DNA from: an uncultured Sphingomonadaceae bacterium
GTDB taxonomy: Bacteria > Pseudomonadota > Alphaproteobacteria > Sphingomonadales > Sphingomonadaceae
Assembly: GCA_947497455.1 (NCBI GenBank)
Contig: CANMGU010000002.1
Location: 714,506-778,505 of the forward strand
Direction of reading: 5' to 3'
Length of the DNA: 64,000 nucleotides
Both the position numbers and the translations under genes were made by a program. The number at the start of each line of letters is the position of its first letter. Within the stretch, counting starts at the first letter, position 1. The notes below the pieces were generated by a model. It saw only the letters and a list, made by a program, of their open reading frames with translations. It was not told the origin of the DNA and did not search any database. This document shows, piece after piece, positions 8,628-17,271 of this stretch.

Positions 8628-8652
8628 CCCAGCCCCATGCAGCCCAAACTGA

Positions 8653-9357
8653 TTAATGTTTCCAGCGCCCTTTCCAACGATTGAGGCGGAACCACTTGGT
8701 GATGATATATTTTGTGCCTTTGACGACGGGCGTTCCGGCATGCAGTGTATTGAGATTGGGCCGGCCATCCAGTCCCATATTGTTCCAGACCAGCAACATG
8801 CCCTTGCGCGGCTCAACCTGATAGTCGAGCTGCGGGAAAGCGGTGGCGCCACCTTCTTCCGGCTCATTCAGATATGCCATGGCGGTCCAGCTCCGCTGGC
8901 CGCCATTATTGGCTTCAACCTTGGTCCAATAATCTTCCGTCTCGTGGAAGAAATCGTGATGATCCTTAAACTCCTGGCCGACCTCATAGCGTTGCCCTTG
9001 CAGGACCTCGCTATGCGAATTTTCCAGTCCCATGAGATCACAGATGGATTGCTCGATGCGCTGGATATTCGTGTCATGCGCGCTGACATTACAGCTATAG
9101 CTGGTCCGGTAACCGTCGCGCTCTGTTCCGGTATAGAGACTGGAGGGCACAGCCTGGGCATCAATCATGTCAATCAGCAATGCGCAATCCTTGTCGGTCA
9201 GAAAATTCTGACAGACGAACAGCTGCGCATGCGGGCTTTCCAGCCACTGGACATGAGGATGGGCATTGAGCCGGTCTGTGACCGAACGGGTTATTTCGGC
9301 CAGTCGCTTAGGGCTGTTGTTGCGGGTTGCTTTGGTCTTGATGGCAGGCGTGTTCAT
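8653..9357 (-). CDS. Prolyl 4-hydroxylase-like 2-oxoglutarate/Fe(II) oxygenase
   Basis: 234 residues. The iron-binding triad is visible: the HxD pair in FKDHHDFFHE (His133, Asp135) and the distal His206 in NLNTLHAGTPV. Lys216 in KGTKYIITKWFR is the 2-oxoglutarate-binding residue of the P4Hc family. The region between these (AYLNEPEEGGATAFPQLD) is also diagnostic. No signal peptide, so it is cytoplasmic. Bacterial homologues hydroxylate prolines in proteins such as EF-Tu or act on small molecules; the target here is unknown. Its start is 5 bp beyond the stop of the upstream amidohydrolase, so the two are probably co-transcribed. Confidence 0.85.
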   Translation of the reverse strand: MNTPAIKTKATRNNSPKRLAEITRSVTDRLNAHPHVQWLESPHAQLFVCQNFLTDKDCALLIDMIDAQAVPSSLYTGTERDGYRTSYSCNVSAHDTNIQRIEQSICDLMGLENSHSEVLQGQRYEVGQEFKDHHDFFHETEDYWTKVEANNGGQRSWTAMAYLNEPEEGGATAFPQLDYQVEPRKGMLLVWNNMGLDGRPNLNTLHAGTPVVKGTKYIITKWFRLNRWKGRWKH

Positions 9358-9362
9358 CGATC

Positions 9363-10658
9363 TTAGTCAATCACCCGGCCGCGAACCATGACCCAGTCGA
9401 TATTTTCCAACACGGTAACATCCTCAAGCGGATTGCCATCAAAGGCAATTAGATCAGCCGAGTAGCCATTAGCAAGGCGGCCAATTTGCCCTTCCATGCC
9501 CAGCACCTTGGCGGCTAAAGTGGTTGCGCTTATTACCGCTTCACGGGGTGTCAGGCCATGGCGAACCATCAGCGCAAACTCTTCCGCGTTGCGGCCATGA
9601 CCAAATACGCCGGCGTCGGTCCCAAAGGCAACGGGAACACCCATGTCTTTCGCCATGGTAACGGCCTTGCCAACGCTGCCCAATGTCTCTCGAATCTTGT
9701 TCTCGACAACGGGGGTATAAATGCCCTTGCCCAATCCCTCGCTCACACCCTGAAATGCCATCAGGGTGGGGACGAGCGCTGAGCCATTGGCTTTCATCGC
9801 TTTGAGCGCGGCTTCATCCGCAAAAGTGCCATGATCGATAGTGTCGATTCCGGCCCGGGCTGCCGCCTCAATGCCGCGCGCGCCGTGTGCGTGCGCCATG
9901 ACTTTCAGGCCAAGCGAATGGGCTGTATCGGCTATGGAAGTCATTTCCGCATCAGTGAAATGTGCTTCTAGGCCTCGACCTTGTTGGGAGAGCACACCGC
10001 CGGTTGCGGTAATCTTGATAATGTCCGATCCCGCGCGAGAGGCTTTGCGTACCTTCTCCGCGCACTGTACCGGGCCGGTGCAGCTATAACCGCTAGCCAG
10101 TGCATCGTTGATATCTTCCTTGAAACCCGTCGTATCGCCATGACCCCCGACAATCGCGAGTGCAGGACCCGCTGCGATAATCCGTGGCCCGGGAATGACC
10201 CCCTCGGCGGTCCCTTTGCGGAGCGAGAAGGCAGAATATTGCGAAGAACCCGCTTCGCGAACAGTTGTGAAGCCGGCTTTGGCCGTAAGCAGTGCATTTT
10301 TCGCACCAACCACAACGCCCCATTCGGCTGGTTCGGTAGCCTGTTTCCAGAAATCCCCGCCAGGATCGCCAGTCAGGTGGACGTGCAGGTCGATGAGGCC
10401 GGGCATGACGGTTTTGCCAGACATATCGACGATGGTGACGTGCTCTTCAGGTGCGGAAGGCACGACAGACCCCGAGGCAATATCGATAATTTTACCGCCA
10501 CTGACGGTGATCGTTGCCGGACCGGAAGCACCTTCGGCCGGATCGGCGATCAGGTTGCCGACTTTAATGATGGTGACCGGTGCCATCGGTTTTTCTTCCG
10601 CTGCCACAGCTGGAGCTGCAATTCCCAGTGCCGCGATTGCAATTAGTTGGCGGATCAT
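9363..10658 (-). CDS. Exported metal-dependent amidohydrolase (imidazolonepropionase/prolidase-like)
   Basis: 431 residues with a signal peptide (residues 1-19, ending AVA). Amidohydrolase signatures appear in order: DLHVHLTGD (HxH metal ligands), TATGGVLS, a His-containing VMAHAHG, DTIDHGTF, and the terminal Asp in VAFGTDAGVFGHG. The last strand, YSADLIAFDGNPLEDV, is typical of secreted amidohydrolases annotated as Xaa-Pro dipeptidase-like. The expected ligands look present, so it should be active. It probably hydrolyses dipeptides or cyclic amides in the periplasm. The oxygenase gene follows 5 bp downstream. Confidence 0.8.
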   Translation of the reverse strand: MIRQLIAIAALGIAAPAVAAEEKPMAPVTIIKVGNLIADPAEGASGPATITVSGGKIIDIASGSVVPSAPEEHVTIVDMSGKTVMPGLIDLHVHLTGDPGGDFWKQATEPAEWGVVVGAKNALLTAKAGFTTVREAGSSQYSAFSLRKGTAEGVIPGPRIIAAGPALAIVGGHGDTTGFKEDINDALASGYSCTGPVQCAEKVRKASRAGSDIIKITATGGVLSQQGRGLEAHFTDAEMTSIADTAHSLGLKVMAHAHGARGIEAAARAGIDTIDHGTFADEAALKAMKANGSALVPTLMAFQGVSEGLGKGIYTPVVENKIRETLGSVGKAVTMAKDMGVPVAFGTDAGVFGHGRNAEEFALMVRHGLTPREAVISATTLAAKVLGMEGQIGRLANGYSADLIAFDGNPLEDVTVLENIDWVMVRGRVID

Positions 10659-10731
10659 ATCTCAGTCGTCCCCTATAGATGTTTTGACCTGTGTGCGACG
10701 AGCGGCAGGGTGTTTCAAGGGAAATATGGGT

Positions 10732-10765
10732 CAAGGCCCGCAATCATCGCTGATTACGGGCCTTG
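10732..10765 (-). terminator. Long hairpin after the RcnB-type gene
   Basis: A 15-bp stem with one mismatch (CAAGGCCCGCAATCA against TGATTACGGGCCTTG) and a TCGC loop. It lies 24 bp after the RcnB-type stop, and no strong U-tract follows on that strand, so it may be a weak terminator or an RNA-stabilising structure. Confidence 0.5.
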
Positions 10766-10788
10766 CCTAAGGAATTTGGTTTTCTGGC

Positions 10789-11982
10789 TTAGTAGAAGAA
10801 GTCGTAAATTACATCGACAACACGTCCGTCATAGGTGTCTACCAGCAAGACATCGTCATAATAGCGTACCCAGCGATAGCCGCCATAGGCTGGTGGCAGA
10901 CGGTAACGCCATGGGTCGTTGATCCAATAACGCGATCCGAAGAAGGCTGATCCGAGATAGATACCGATATTCCAGCGCCGGTAGTTATGCCCGCGATAGG
11001 GTGCATAATAGCGGCCTGCCCGATAGTAATTACGGTTGTATTTGCGATAGTTCCGCCAGTTATAGCGCCGGTCGTTCCGCCAGCTGCGATTCCACTTGCG
11101 ATAGTCACGCCGTGCATCGCGATATCCTTTGCGATAACCCTGGCGGTCATTGCGGTAGCCATAGCGGCGCCCGTCCCGATAACGCCGATCAACGCGGCCA
11201 TTATTGTTGCGGTCGAACCTGCGATCTATCCGGCCGTCGCGGTTTCGGTCAAAGCGCCGGTCCACACGACCATCCCGGTTCCGGTCTCCGCGCGCAGCGG
11301 CCCGGCGATTTTCACGGAAACGACGATCTATGCGGCCATCCCGGTTACGATCGACACGGCGGTCTACCCGGCCATTATTGTTGCGGTCGAACCTGCGATC
11401 TATCCGGCCGTCGCGGTTCCGGTCAAAACGCCGATCCACACGACCATCCCGGTTTCTGTCGCCGCGCCTGATAGCACGCCGTTCTGCACGATTATCATTC
11501 CGCCGGGTAGCATCCCGTCTTGCTTGCCGATTAGACCTACCAACATCGGCTCTGCTGCGGCTGTTAGAAAACCCACGATCGACATTGCCATTTTGCTGAC
11601 GAACGGTGCGGCGCTGCTGCCGCCGTTCGGCGCGATCGCCATCGGTCATCACATTGGCTCTGCCGCGATTGTTGCGATTTTCGGCGCGTGTAGCTCTACG
11701 CGCTTCGCGATTTCCATTGCCACGATTGGCCCGTCTCGCCTCGCGATTGCCGCGATTGGCTCGGCGCGTTTCACGATTGCCGCCACGATTACCGCGATTG
11801 GCGCGGCGCTCACCACGGCCATCACGTTGCAGCGCGGCGCTGCCGGTAAGGTTATTGTCAAAAACAATAGGAGCGATAGCTCGCGTGTTCTGATCGAGAT
11901 TGGGGGCGAGGTCTGCGGCGGACGCTGTCGCAGGCGTCAACATGGTGGCTGCCATCAAGCCGGTTATATAAAATAGTCGCAT
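10789..11982 (-). CDS. Exported Arg-rich repeat protein with C-terminal RcnB domain
   Basis: 397 residues with a signal peptide (1-22). Residues about 52-170 are a low-complexity Arg/Asn/Gly region (NRGNREARRANRGN units). Residues 175-268 carry seven copies of a 12-residue unit, D-R-N-R-D-G-R-[VI]-D-R-R-[FVY]; the order is four, a 10-residue spacer, then three. Residues about 340-395 (YRWVRYYDDVLLVDTYDGRV) match the RcnB family of small periplasmic proteins, first described in nickel/cobalt homeostasis. The repeat places D, N, D, G and V/I as in the first half of an EF-hand loop but lacks the terminal Glu and is strongly basic. A metal-, polyanion- or envelope-binding role is possible. The gene is monocistronic. 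Confidence 0.7.
   Translation of the reverse strand: MRLFYITGLMAATMLTPATASAADLAPNLDQNTRAIAPIVFDNNLTGSAALQRDGRGERRANRGNRGGNRETRRANRGNREARRANRGNGNREARRATRAENRNNRGRANVMTDGDRAERRQQRRTVRQQNGNVDRGFSNSRSRADVGRSNRQARRDATRRNDNRAERRAIRRGDRNRDGRVDRRFDRNRDGRIDRRFDRNNNGRVDRRVDRNRDGRIDRRFRENRRAAARGDRNRDGRVDRRFDRNRDGRIDRRFDRNNNGRVDRRYRDGRRYGYRNDRQGYRKGYRDARRDYRKWNRSWRNDRRYNWRNYRKYNRNYYRAGRYYAPYRGHNYRRWNIGIYLGSAFFGSRYWINDPWRYRLPPAYGGYRWVRYYDDVLLVDTYDGRVVDVIYDFFY
11179..11460 (-). repeat. In-gene 36-bp tandem repeats with a 174-bp-spaced duplication
   Basis: Seven 36-bp units encode the 12-residue repeats. The three-unit block at 11353-11460 is almost identical at DNA level to the one at 11179-11286 (offset 174 bp), including shared synonymous bases such as TTATTGTTGCGGTCGAACC on the plus strand. 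This points to a recent duplication of a block rather than selection on protein alone. Confidence 0.8.
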
Positions 11983-12128
11983 AGGTTACTCCTCACTATG
12001 CGACTCCGTTTGCCGCATCTGTGGAACAAGTCATAGCTTGTTAACCCTGTCAGATAGCTGAACTCGGCTGTAATGTTCAGGAAAGAATCGATTTATATGA
12101 ACAAAATTTAGCTTGTTGTGACGACAAA

Positions 12129-13481
12129 CTAGGCTTTTTCATCCTTCTCGAGCCACTCTTCGAGCCATTTGATGGTATATTCGCCAGACTGAAAACCTTC
12201 ATCATAAACCAGCTTTTGATGCAGCGGGATGGTTGTTTCGACGCCTTCGACAACAAATTCGTCCAGCGCGCGGGCCAGTCGCATCATGCAGCCATCACGG
12301 GTTCTTCCATAGACGATCAGTTTAGCGATCATGCTGTCATAATAGGGCGGGATCGAATATCCGGCGTAAAGCCCGCTATCGACGCGAACATGCATGCCGC
12401 CAGGGGCGTGATAGCTTACGACCTTGCCGGGTGAGGGCGCGAATGTTTTTGGATTTTCGGCGTTGATCCGACACTCGATGGCATGGCCTTTGAATTCCAG
12501 CTCTTCCTGTTTGACTGAAAGATCGCGACCGTCGGCAATGCGGATCTGTTCGCGGACCAGGTCAAATCCGGTGATCATCTCCGTCACCGGATGCTCAACC
12601 TGCAGGCGGGTGTTCATCTCGATGAAGTAGAATTCACCATTTTCGTATAGAAACTCGATTGTACCCGCGCCGCGATAGCCCATGCCCTTCATCGCATCCA
12701 CGCAGACCTTGCCCATCTCCTCGCGCTGCTCTTCACTGATCACGGGGGAAGGTGCTTCTTCGAGCACTTTCTGGTGGCGGCGTTGCAAAGAGCAATCGCG
12801 TTCGCCAAGATGAATGGCATTGCCGCGGCCATCGCCAAAGACCTGAAATTCAATATGGCGCGGATCACCGAGATATTTTTCAATATAGACAGTTGCGTCA
12901 CCAAAGGCCGCCTTGGCCTCCGTACCGGCCTGCTGCATCTGGGTTTCCAGCTCGGTTTCGCTATTCACGACTTTCATGCCGCGTCCGCCGCCGCCAGAGG
13001 CTGCCTTGATGATGACCGGATAACCGACTTCAGCTGCCACCTGTTTGGCCACTTCAATGTCGCTTACCGCGCCATCGGAACCGGGCACCAGTGGAATGCC
13101 GAGATCGCCAGCGGTTTTTTTGGCCGCGACTTTGTCGCCCATGACCTTGATATGTTCAGGCTTCGGGCCGATCCATTTAATGTCATGCGCTTCGACCACT
13201 TCGGCGAAATGTGCGTTCTCAGACAGAAATCCATAGCCAGGATGGATCGCATCCGCGCCGCTGATTTCCGCTGCGGAGATAATCGCAGGGATGCTGAGAT
13301 AGCTGTCGGTCGCCGAGGGTGGTCCGATGCAGATGGCTTCGTGCGCAAGCCGGACATGCATCGCATCTTCGTCGGCGGTGCTGTGAACGGCGACGGTGTC
13401 GATGCCGAGTTCACGGGCTGCGCGCAAGATGCGGAGTGCGATTTCGCCGCGATTGGCGATCAGGATTTTGTTGATGGTCAT
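12129..13481 (-). CDS. accC: Acetyl-CoA carboxylase, biotin carboxylase subunit
   Basis: 450 residues, the usual AccC length. It begins [18 protein letters not shown], then has the ATP-grasp glycine loop ([14 protein letters not shown]), HIEFQVFGD, the metal-binding [14 protein letters not shown] segment and the C-terminal biotin carboxylase domain. It carboxylates the biotin on AccB using ATP and bicarbonate, the first half of malonyl-CoA formation for fatty acid synthesis. It is 14 bp after accB, which follows aroQ, the common aroQ-accB-accC order. Confidence 0.97.
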   Translation of the reverse strand: MTINKILIANRGEIALRILRAARELGIDTVAVHSTADEDAMHVRLAHEAICIGPPSATDSYLSIPAIISAAEISGADAIHPGYGFLSENAHFAEVVEAHDIKWIGPKPEHIKVMGDKVAAKKTAGDLGIPLVPGSDGAVSDIEVAKQVAAEVGYPVIIKAASGGGGRGMKVVNSETELETQMQQAGTEAKAAFGDATVYIEKYLGDPRHIEFQVFGDGRGNAIHLGERDCSLQRRHQKVLEEAPSPVISEEQREEMGKVCVDAMKGMGYRGAGTIEFLYENGEFYFIEMNTRLQVEHPVTEMITGFDLVREQIRIADGRDLSVKQEELEFKGHAIECRINAENPKTFAPSPGKVVSYHAPGGMHVRVDSGLYAGYSIPPYYDSMIAKLIVYGRTRDGCMMRLARALDEFVVEGVETTIPLHQKLVYDEGFQSGEYTIKWLEEWLEKDEKA

Positions 13482-13495
13482 GCGCCGCGTCTCAT

Positions 13496-13984
13496 CTAAG
13501 CAATCACAACGAGCGGCTGGTCAAATTCGACCGGCTGGCCGTTTTCCACCAATATCGCCTTTATTGTGCCGGCGCTTTCGGCGGCAATCGGGTTCATCAC
13601 CTTCATTGCTTCCACGATCAGCAACGTATCGCCCACAGCGACCTTGTCGCCGACGCTTACAAAATTGCCTGCATCGGGATCGGGCGCCAGATAAGCGGTG
13701 CCGACCATCGGCGATTTTTGTGCACCGGCATGATCATCTGCTGGCGTCGAAGCAGGTGCCATTTCGGCTGCGGGAGCAGCGGCGGCTGCTGGCATGACGG
13801 CTGGTGCAGCTACAGCATGGACTGGTGCAGGCGCTCCGCCACCGCCACGAGAAACCCGGATTTTCCGGTCACCATCTTCGACTTCAATCTCGCTGAGGCC
13901 AGCGCCATCCAATATCCCAGCAAGCTCCCTGACCACGTCGAGGTCCACATTCATATTGCCATCACTGTCTTTTTTTGCGGCCAT
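13496..13984 (-). CDS. accB: Biotin carboxyl carrier protein of acetyl-CoA carboxylase
   Basis: 162 residues: an N-terminal domain ([20 protein letters not shown]), an Ala/Pro-rich flexible linker (about 55-85), and the biotinyl domain with the EAMKVM motif. The lysine that carries biotin is at residue 128. It shuttles carboxylated biotin between AccC and the carboxyltransferase AccAD. It lies between aroQ (33 bp upstream) and accC (14 bp downstream). Confidence 0.97.
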   Translation of the reverse strand: MAAKKDSDGNMNVDLDVVRELAGILDGAGLSEIEVEDGDRKIRVSRGGGGAPAPVHAVAAPAVMPAAAAAPAAEMAPASTPADDHAGAQKSPMVGTAYLAPDPDAGNFVSVGDKVAVGDTLLIVEAMKVMNPIAAESAGTIKAILVENGQPVEFDQPLVVIA

Positions 13985-14017
13985 TTCTGGTTCCCATAAT
14001 GAAGTTGAATTTATTTT

Positions 14018-14470
14018 CTAAAATTTTTGCGCGGCGTCGAGCGCCAACTGATAACCCAAAGCACCAAAGCCGCAAATCGTTCCTTTTGCAACCGGTGCAA
14101 TCAAACTCTTGTGACGAAACTCTTCGCGCGCAGCCGGATTGGATAAATGCACTTCAATCACCGGCACGTCTATCGCTTTGATAGCGTCGTGAAGCGCAAT
14201 GGAAGTGTGGGTTAACGCACCGGCATTCAGTATCACCGCCTGCGCTTCGTCAGCGGCGGCTTCGTGCAGCCAGTCGACCAGATGCCCTTCATGATTGCTC
14301 TGGCGGATATCGACATCAAGGCCCAGGCCATGGGACTGATCTTCAAGTTGCCCTGCAATATCATCGAGCGTATCAGCTCCATAGATTTCCGGTTCCCGTA
14401 TTCCCAGAAGATTGAGGTTGGGGCCGTTCAGGACAAAGACGGTCTTGTTGGTGCTTTTTCCCTCTGACAA
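14018..14470 (-). CDS. aroQ: Type II 3-dehydroquinate dehydratase
   Basis: 150 residues, the standard length of the type II enzyme. Active-site motifs are intact: LNGPNLNLLGIREPEIYG (with the catalytic Tyr), NAGALTHTSIALHDA, and EVHLSNPAAREEFRHKS with His and Arg. It dehydrates 3-dehydroquinate to 3-dehydroshikimate in the shikimate pathway as a cytoplasmic dodecamer. First gene of the aroQ-accB-accC cluster; its promoter region is shared with the divergent thiSG gene (97 bp). Confidence 0.96.
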   Translation of the reverse strand: MSEGKSTNKTVFVLNGPNLNLLGIREPEIYGADTLDDIAGQLEDQSHGLGLDVDIRQSNHEGHLVDWLHEAAADEAQAVILNAGALTHTSIALHDAIKAIDVPVIEVHLSNPAAREEFRHKSLIAPVAKGTICGFGALGYQLALDAAQKF

Positions 14471-14567
14471 TATATTGTCCCCTATATGGCGCTTTTGGTT
14501 GCGGCACTGCTTAGCTGTTTATATGGCCTCTTTATAGGGCTCGATTCCGAAAAGCGAGATCAAACAC

Positions 14568-15581
14568 ATGGAAACATTGGTAATGCCGGAAATTTCAATT
14601 CAGCTGAATGGCGATAGCAAGCGCATAGCAGGCGGCATGTCGGTCGCCGATCTGGTGCGGTCACTGGATCTCGAACCTGAGAAGGTCGCCGTGGAACGCA
14701 ACCGCGAAATCGTTACCCGCTCAACGTTGGCTGATGTCACGGTCGAAGAGGGCGATCAGTTGGAAATTGTCCATTTTGTTGGCGGCGGTGATCATGCGGC
14801 GGAAGTTAGCGCCAATGATGGCTGGAGCGTTGCCGGTCAAAAATTCAATTCCCGCCTGATTGTCGGAACCGGCAAATATAAGGATTTTGAAGAAAATGCC
14901 GCGGCGGTTGAAGCGGCAGGTGCAGAGATTGTCACCGTGGCAGTGCGGCGGGTGAATGTGATGGATCGCAATCAACCAATGCTGACTGACTTTATCGATC
15001 CCAGGAAAGTGACTTATCTGCCTAATACTGCGGGCTGTTTTAATGCCGACGACGCGATCCGCACTTTGCGGCTGGCGCGCGAGGCAGGCGGCTGGGACCT
15101 GGTGAAGCTGGAAGTGCTGGGCGAAGCGAAGACGCTGTACCCCAATATGCGTGAGACATTGGAAGCGACCGAAGTGCTAGCCCAGGAAGGCTTCAAGCCG
15201 ATGGTCTATTGCGTGGATGATCCCATCGCTGCGAAACAGCTGGAGGACGCAGGCGCGGTTGCGATCATGCCCTTGGGTGCGCCGATTGGTTCGGGGCTTG
15301 GTATTCAGAACCGTGTCACCATCCGTTTGATCGTTGAGGGTGCCAGCGTGCCCGTGCTGGTCGATGCCGGCGTCGGCACTGCCAGCGATGCGGCGGTGGC
15401 AATGGAACTGGGCTGCGACGGTGTGCTGATGAACACGGCCATTGCCGAGGCCAAGGAGCCCGTACGGATGGCTCGCGCGATGAAGCTTGCTGTGGAAGCT
15501 GGGCGAGAAGCCTATCTGTCCGGCCGTATGGGGCGGCGAATGTATGCCGATCCATCTAGTCCACTCTCTGGATTGATCTAG
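14568..15581 (+). CDS. thiG: Fused sulfur carrier protein/thiazole synthase (ThiS-ThiG)
   Basis: 337 residues. The first 70 or so are a ThiS-like beta-grasp domain ([20 protein letters not shown], ending IVHFVGGG). The remainder is full Thi[16 protein letters not shown], the Schiff-base lysine in [19 protein letters not shown], and phosphate loops in the [15 protein letters not shown] region. ThiG builds the thiazole ring of thiamine from deoxyxylulose phosphate, dehydroglycine and sulfur delivered by ThiS. In separate ThiS the Gly-Gly must be C-terminal; here it is internal, followed by DHAAEVS. An in-frame ATG at 14583 is an equally good start. I see no TPP riboswitch upstream. Confidence 0.9.
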   Translation: METLVMPEISIQLNGDSKRIAGGMSVADLVRSLDLEPEKVAVERNREIVTRSTLADVTVEEGDQLEIVHFVGGGDHAAEVSANDGWSVAGQKFNSRLIVGTGKYKDFEENAAAVEAAGAEIVTVAVRRVNVMDRNQPMLTDFIDPRKVTYLPNTAGCFNADDAIRTLRLAREAGGWDLVKLEVLGEAKTLYPNMRETLEATEVLAQEGFKPMVYCVDDPIAAKQLEDAGAVAIMPLGAPIGSGLGIQNRVTIRLIVEGASVPVLVDAGVGTASDAAVAMELGCDGVLMNTAIAEAKEPVRMARAMKLAVEAGREAYLSGRMGRRMYADPSSPLSGLI

Positions 15582-15959
15582 CGGCCGGGCCGGTTTTTTC
15601 GAATCAGGGCTGATTTACCACCATAATACACCCAGAATTGGTGTTATCCGTAACCAATTGAATAGTAACAAAAGTTACATTATTTTACTTTGATCGACGT
15701 AGAGATGTCGTTGGTCGAAGCTTTTTGCTGCCCGTCGACCAAAATGGCTGTTTATCGACTTTCAGATGCTCACCGACACCCCTTTTTGTATCTAAGAATA
15801 CGAGGCGGGAGCAGCAACACAGTCTCATGGCTCTTCCCCGAGCTGGTCGAAACATACTGCTCCTGCCGTCATACCCCCTCCTGCTTTGAGCGGGATCATC
15901 AGGGCGAAGCCGGCCCCCAATTTTCCGGTGCGCCCCCAATATTGTTGAGGAGTGAACAC
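15582..15959. other. Intergenic region between thiSG and the UrcA gene
   Basis: 378 bp. It holds a GTAAC-AAAA-GTTAC inverted repeat (15665-15678), an AT-rich promoter-like stretch, the TCGA-centred repeats at 15691-15760, and one more GGTCGAAAC (15845-15853). The frame of the UrcA gene stays open back to 15690, but that part has no signal-peptide logic and includes these repeats, so I treat it as non-coding. Confidence 0.5.
15691..15760. promoter_or_regulatory. Four TCGA-centred repeats at about 20-21 bp period (candidate LytTR sites)
   Basis: TCGA cores at 15694, 15715, 15735 and 15755 sit in TGATCGACG, TTGGTCGAAG, CCGTCGACC and TTATCGACT. A period near 21 bp (two helical turns) is what LytTR-type regulators recognise. 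The second copy belongs to a 16-mer shared with 8572-8587. They are 200-270 bp upstream of the UrcA start, on the far side of a region with no gene. Confidence 0.35.
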
Positions 15960-16316
15960 ATGAAACATTCTATTTTAAGCAAAGGCCTTTTTGCTGCTGC
16001 CGCGATTGCTGTAACCGCAACCGGATTTTCGGCTAGCGCCAGCGCACAAAACCGGACGATCACATCGGTGGCAGTAAGCTATTCTGACCTCGATCTGACG
16101 AGCACGGAAGGCCAGGAAACACTGGATGGTCGCATCAAGGGCGCTGTCCGCAAAGTCTGCGGTGGCTATGACTCCAAAAGTCTTCGCGACATGGCTGATC
16201 ACGGCGGCTGCGTCAAAGAAGCCAAATTGTCGGCCAAGCGCGCCAAAGTGTCGCTGATCGCCAGGGCCGAAGCCGGTACGCTCGGCAACGGCGCAATGGT
16301 AGTTGGTGGTCGCTAA
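15960..16316 (+). CDS. UrcA-family exported small protein
   Basis: 118 residues from the ATG at 15960, which has AGGAG seven bases upstream. Signal peptide MKHSILSKGLFAAAAIAVTA, with cleavage near ASA. The mature domain (VAVSYSDLDLTSTEGQETLD, then VCGGYDSKSLRDMADHGGC) matches the UrcA family, which is common in sphingomonads and has two conserved cysteines likely to be disulfide-bonded. Molecular function is not known for the family. A strong terminator follows, so it is transcribed alone. Its neighbour is a LytS/LytTR two-component pair on the other strand. Confidence 0.75.
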   Translation: MKHSILSKGLFAAAAIAVTATGFSASASAQNRTITSVAVSYSDLDLTSTEGQETLDGRIKGAVRKVCGGYDSKSLRDMADHGGCVKEAKLSAKRAKVSLIARAEAGTLGNGAMVVGGR

Positions 16317-16389
16317 GATCGACGTGAAAAACAACGCAAGAGCCGCGAAACCCAATTAAGCGGCCCTCTATTTGGCCAAACTACCTGAT

Positions 16390-16420
16390 AACCCCGGTGC
16401 CCTTACACCGGGGTTTATTT
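16390..16420 (+). terminator. Intrinsic terminator after the UrcA gene
   Basis: A perfect 10-bp stem (AACCCCGGTG with CACCGGGGTT), loop CCCTTA, followed by TATTTTTG. It is well formed for the rightward strand. Confidence 0.85.
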
Positions 16421-16489
16421 TTGTCTGCCTGCCTATGAATGGTGTTAACGTGGATGGCAGCGGCCGCGCGCAAGCCCAGACGAACGAAT

Positions 16490-17269
16490 TTACCGTCCTG
16501 CCAGTTTTTTCGCTTCTGCCAGATGAGTACGGCCGATTCGGATTTCGGTGCCGCATTTTAGGCATGCGATCCAGATGCCACCGCCATCGTGCCGCAGGCC
16601 ACCAATCCAGTCGCGCCGAACCAGATGAGACCGATGCAGGCGGATGAAATGTTCGGGATTGAGTCGCTCTTCAAGACCGGTAATTGTCTGGTGCAGCAGA
16701 TAGCTGGTGCCACCATGGTCGCCGTCTGCTTCGCCGCCAACATGCAGTCGCATATAGTCTCTTTCGGCCTCGACCCGATTGATTTCAGAAGCAGCAATCC
16801 GGCGCAATTCTGATTTATAGGGTACCCAGAATTCCTCTGCCCACGGAGATTCACTGTTGGCTATTGGCGCTTGTTCGGTTTTGCGTTCGAGTACCCGAGA
16901 AATCGCGAGTGAAAGCCTGTCGGTCTCGACCGGCTTCAGGACATAATCGATCGCGGCGACACCAAAAGCTTCTACGGCAAATTTATCAAAGGCGGTTACA
17001 AAGATAATCGCGGGCGGTTTGCTGAGATCCGAGAGGTTCTTGGCAACTTCCAGTCCGTCCATGCCCGGCATCGCAATATCGAGCAGCAGCAAATCGGGCT
17101 GCAACTGCTCGGTCAGGCGGATAGCCGCTTCCCCGTCACTGGCTGTGCCGACCAGGTTGATATGCTTCTGGCGCGCACATAAAAGTTGCAGCCGTTCAAT
17201 TGCCAGTGGCTCGTCATCAACAATCAATGTGTTGAGCTGTACAAGAGCAGGGGCCGTATCGTCCGCCAT
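16490..17269 (-). CDS. LytTR-type response regulator
   Basis: 259 residues. The receiver domain has the acidic pair Asp18-Asp19, the phospho-acceptor Asp64 in LLLLDIAMPGMDGLEV and the conserved Lys in DYVLKPVETDRL. A LytTR DNA-binding domain follows (about 150-258; LNPEHFIRLHRSHLVRRDWI is the typical segment). It should be phosphorylated by the sensor encoded 2 bp upstream. LytTR proteins bind two 9-bp direct repeats about 21 bp apart; such a pair lies directly before the sensor gene. Regulon and signal are unknown. Confidence 0.9.
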   Translation of the reverse strand: MADDTAPALVQLNTLIVDDEPLAIERLQLLCARQKHINLVGTASDGEAAIRLTEQLQPDLLLLDIAMPGMDGLEVAKNLSDLSKPPAIIFVTAFDKFAVEAFGVAAIDYVLKPVETDRLSLAISRVLERKTEQAPIANSESPWAEEFWVPYKSELRRIAASEINRVEAERDYMRLHVGGEADGDHGGTSYLLHQTITGLEERLNPEHFIRLHRSHLVRRDWIGGLRHDGGGIWIACLKCGTEIRIGRTHLAEAKKLAGR

Positions 17270-17271
17270 AT

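Noticed and set aside
10987..11976. Long open frame (329 codons) opposite the RcnB-type gene
   Set aside because: It is a mirror of the Arg-rich codons; its translation is Ala/Ile/Val/Pro low complexity with no domain, and the sense strand has a signal peptide and RcnB domain.
14471..14567. Possible TPP riboswitch before thiSG
   Set aside because: No THI-box motifs (CTGAGA and partner) are visible and the space is too short.
15841..15860. Third GGTCGAAAC copy
   Set aside because: Its expected partner at 21 bp (around 15824) is absent, so it is not counted as a LytTR site.
15690..15959. N-terminal extension of the UrcA gene
   Set aside because: The signal peptide and AGGAG site fix the start at 15960; the extension covers the TCGA repeats.
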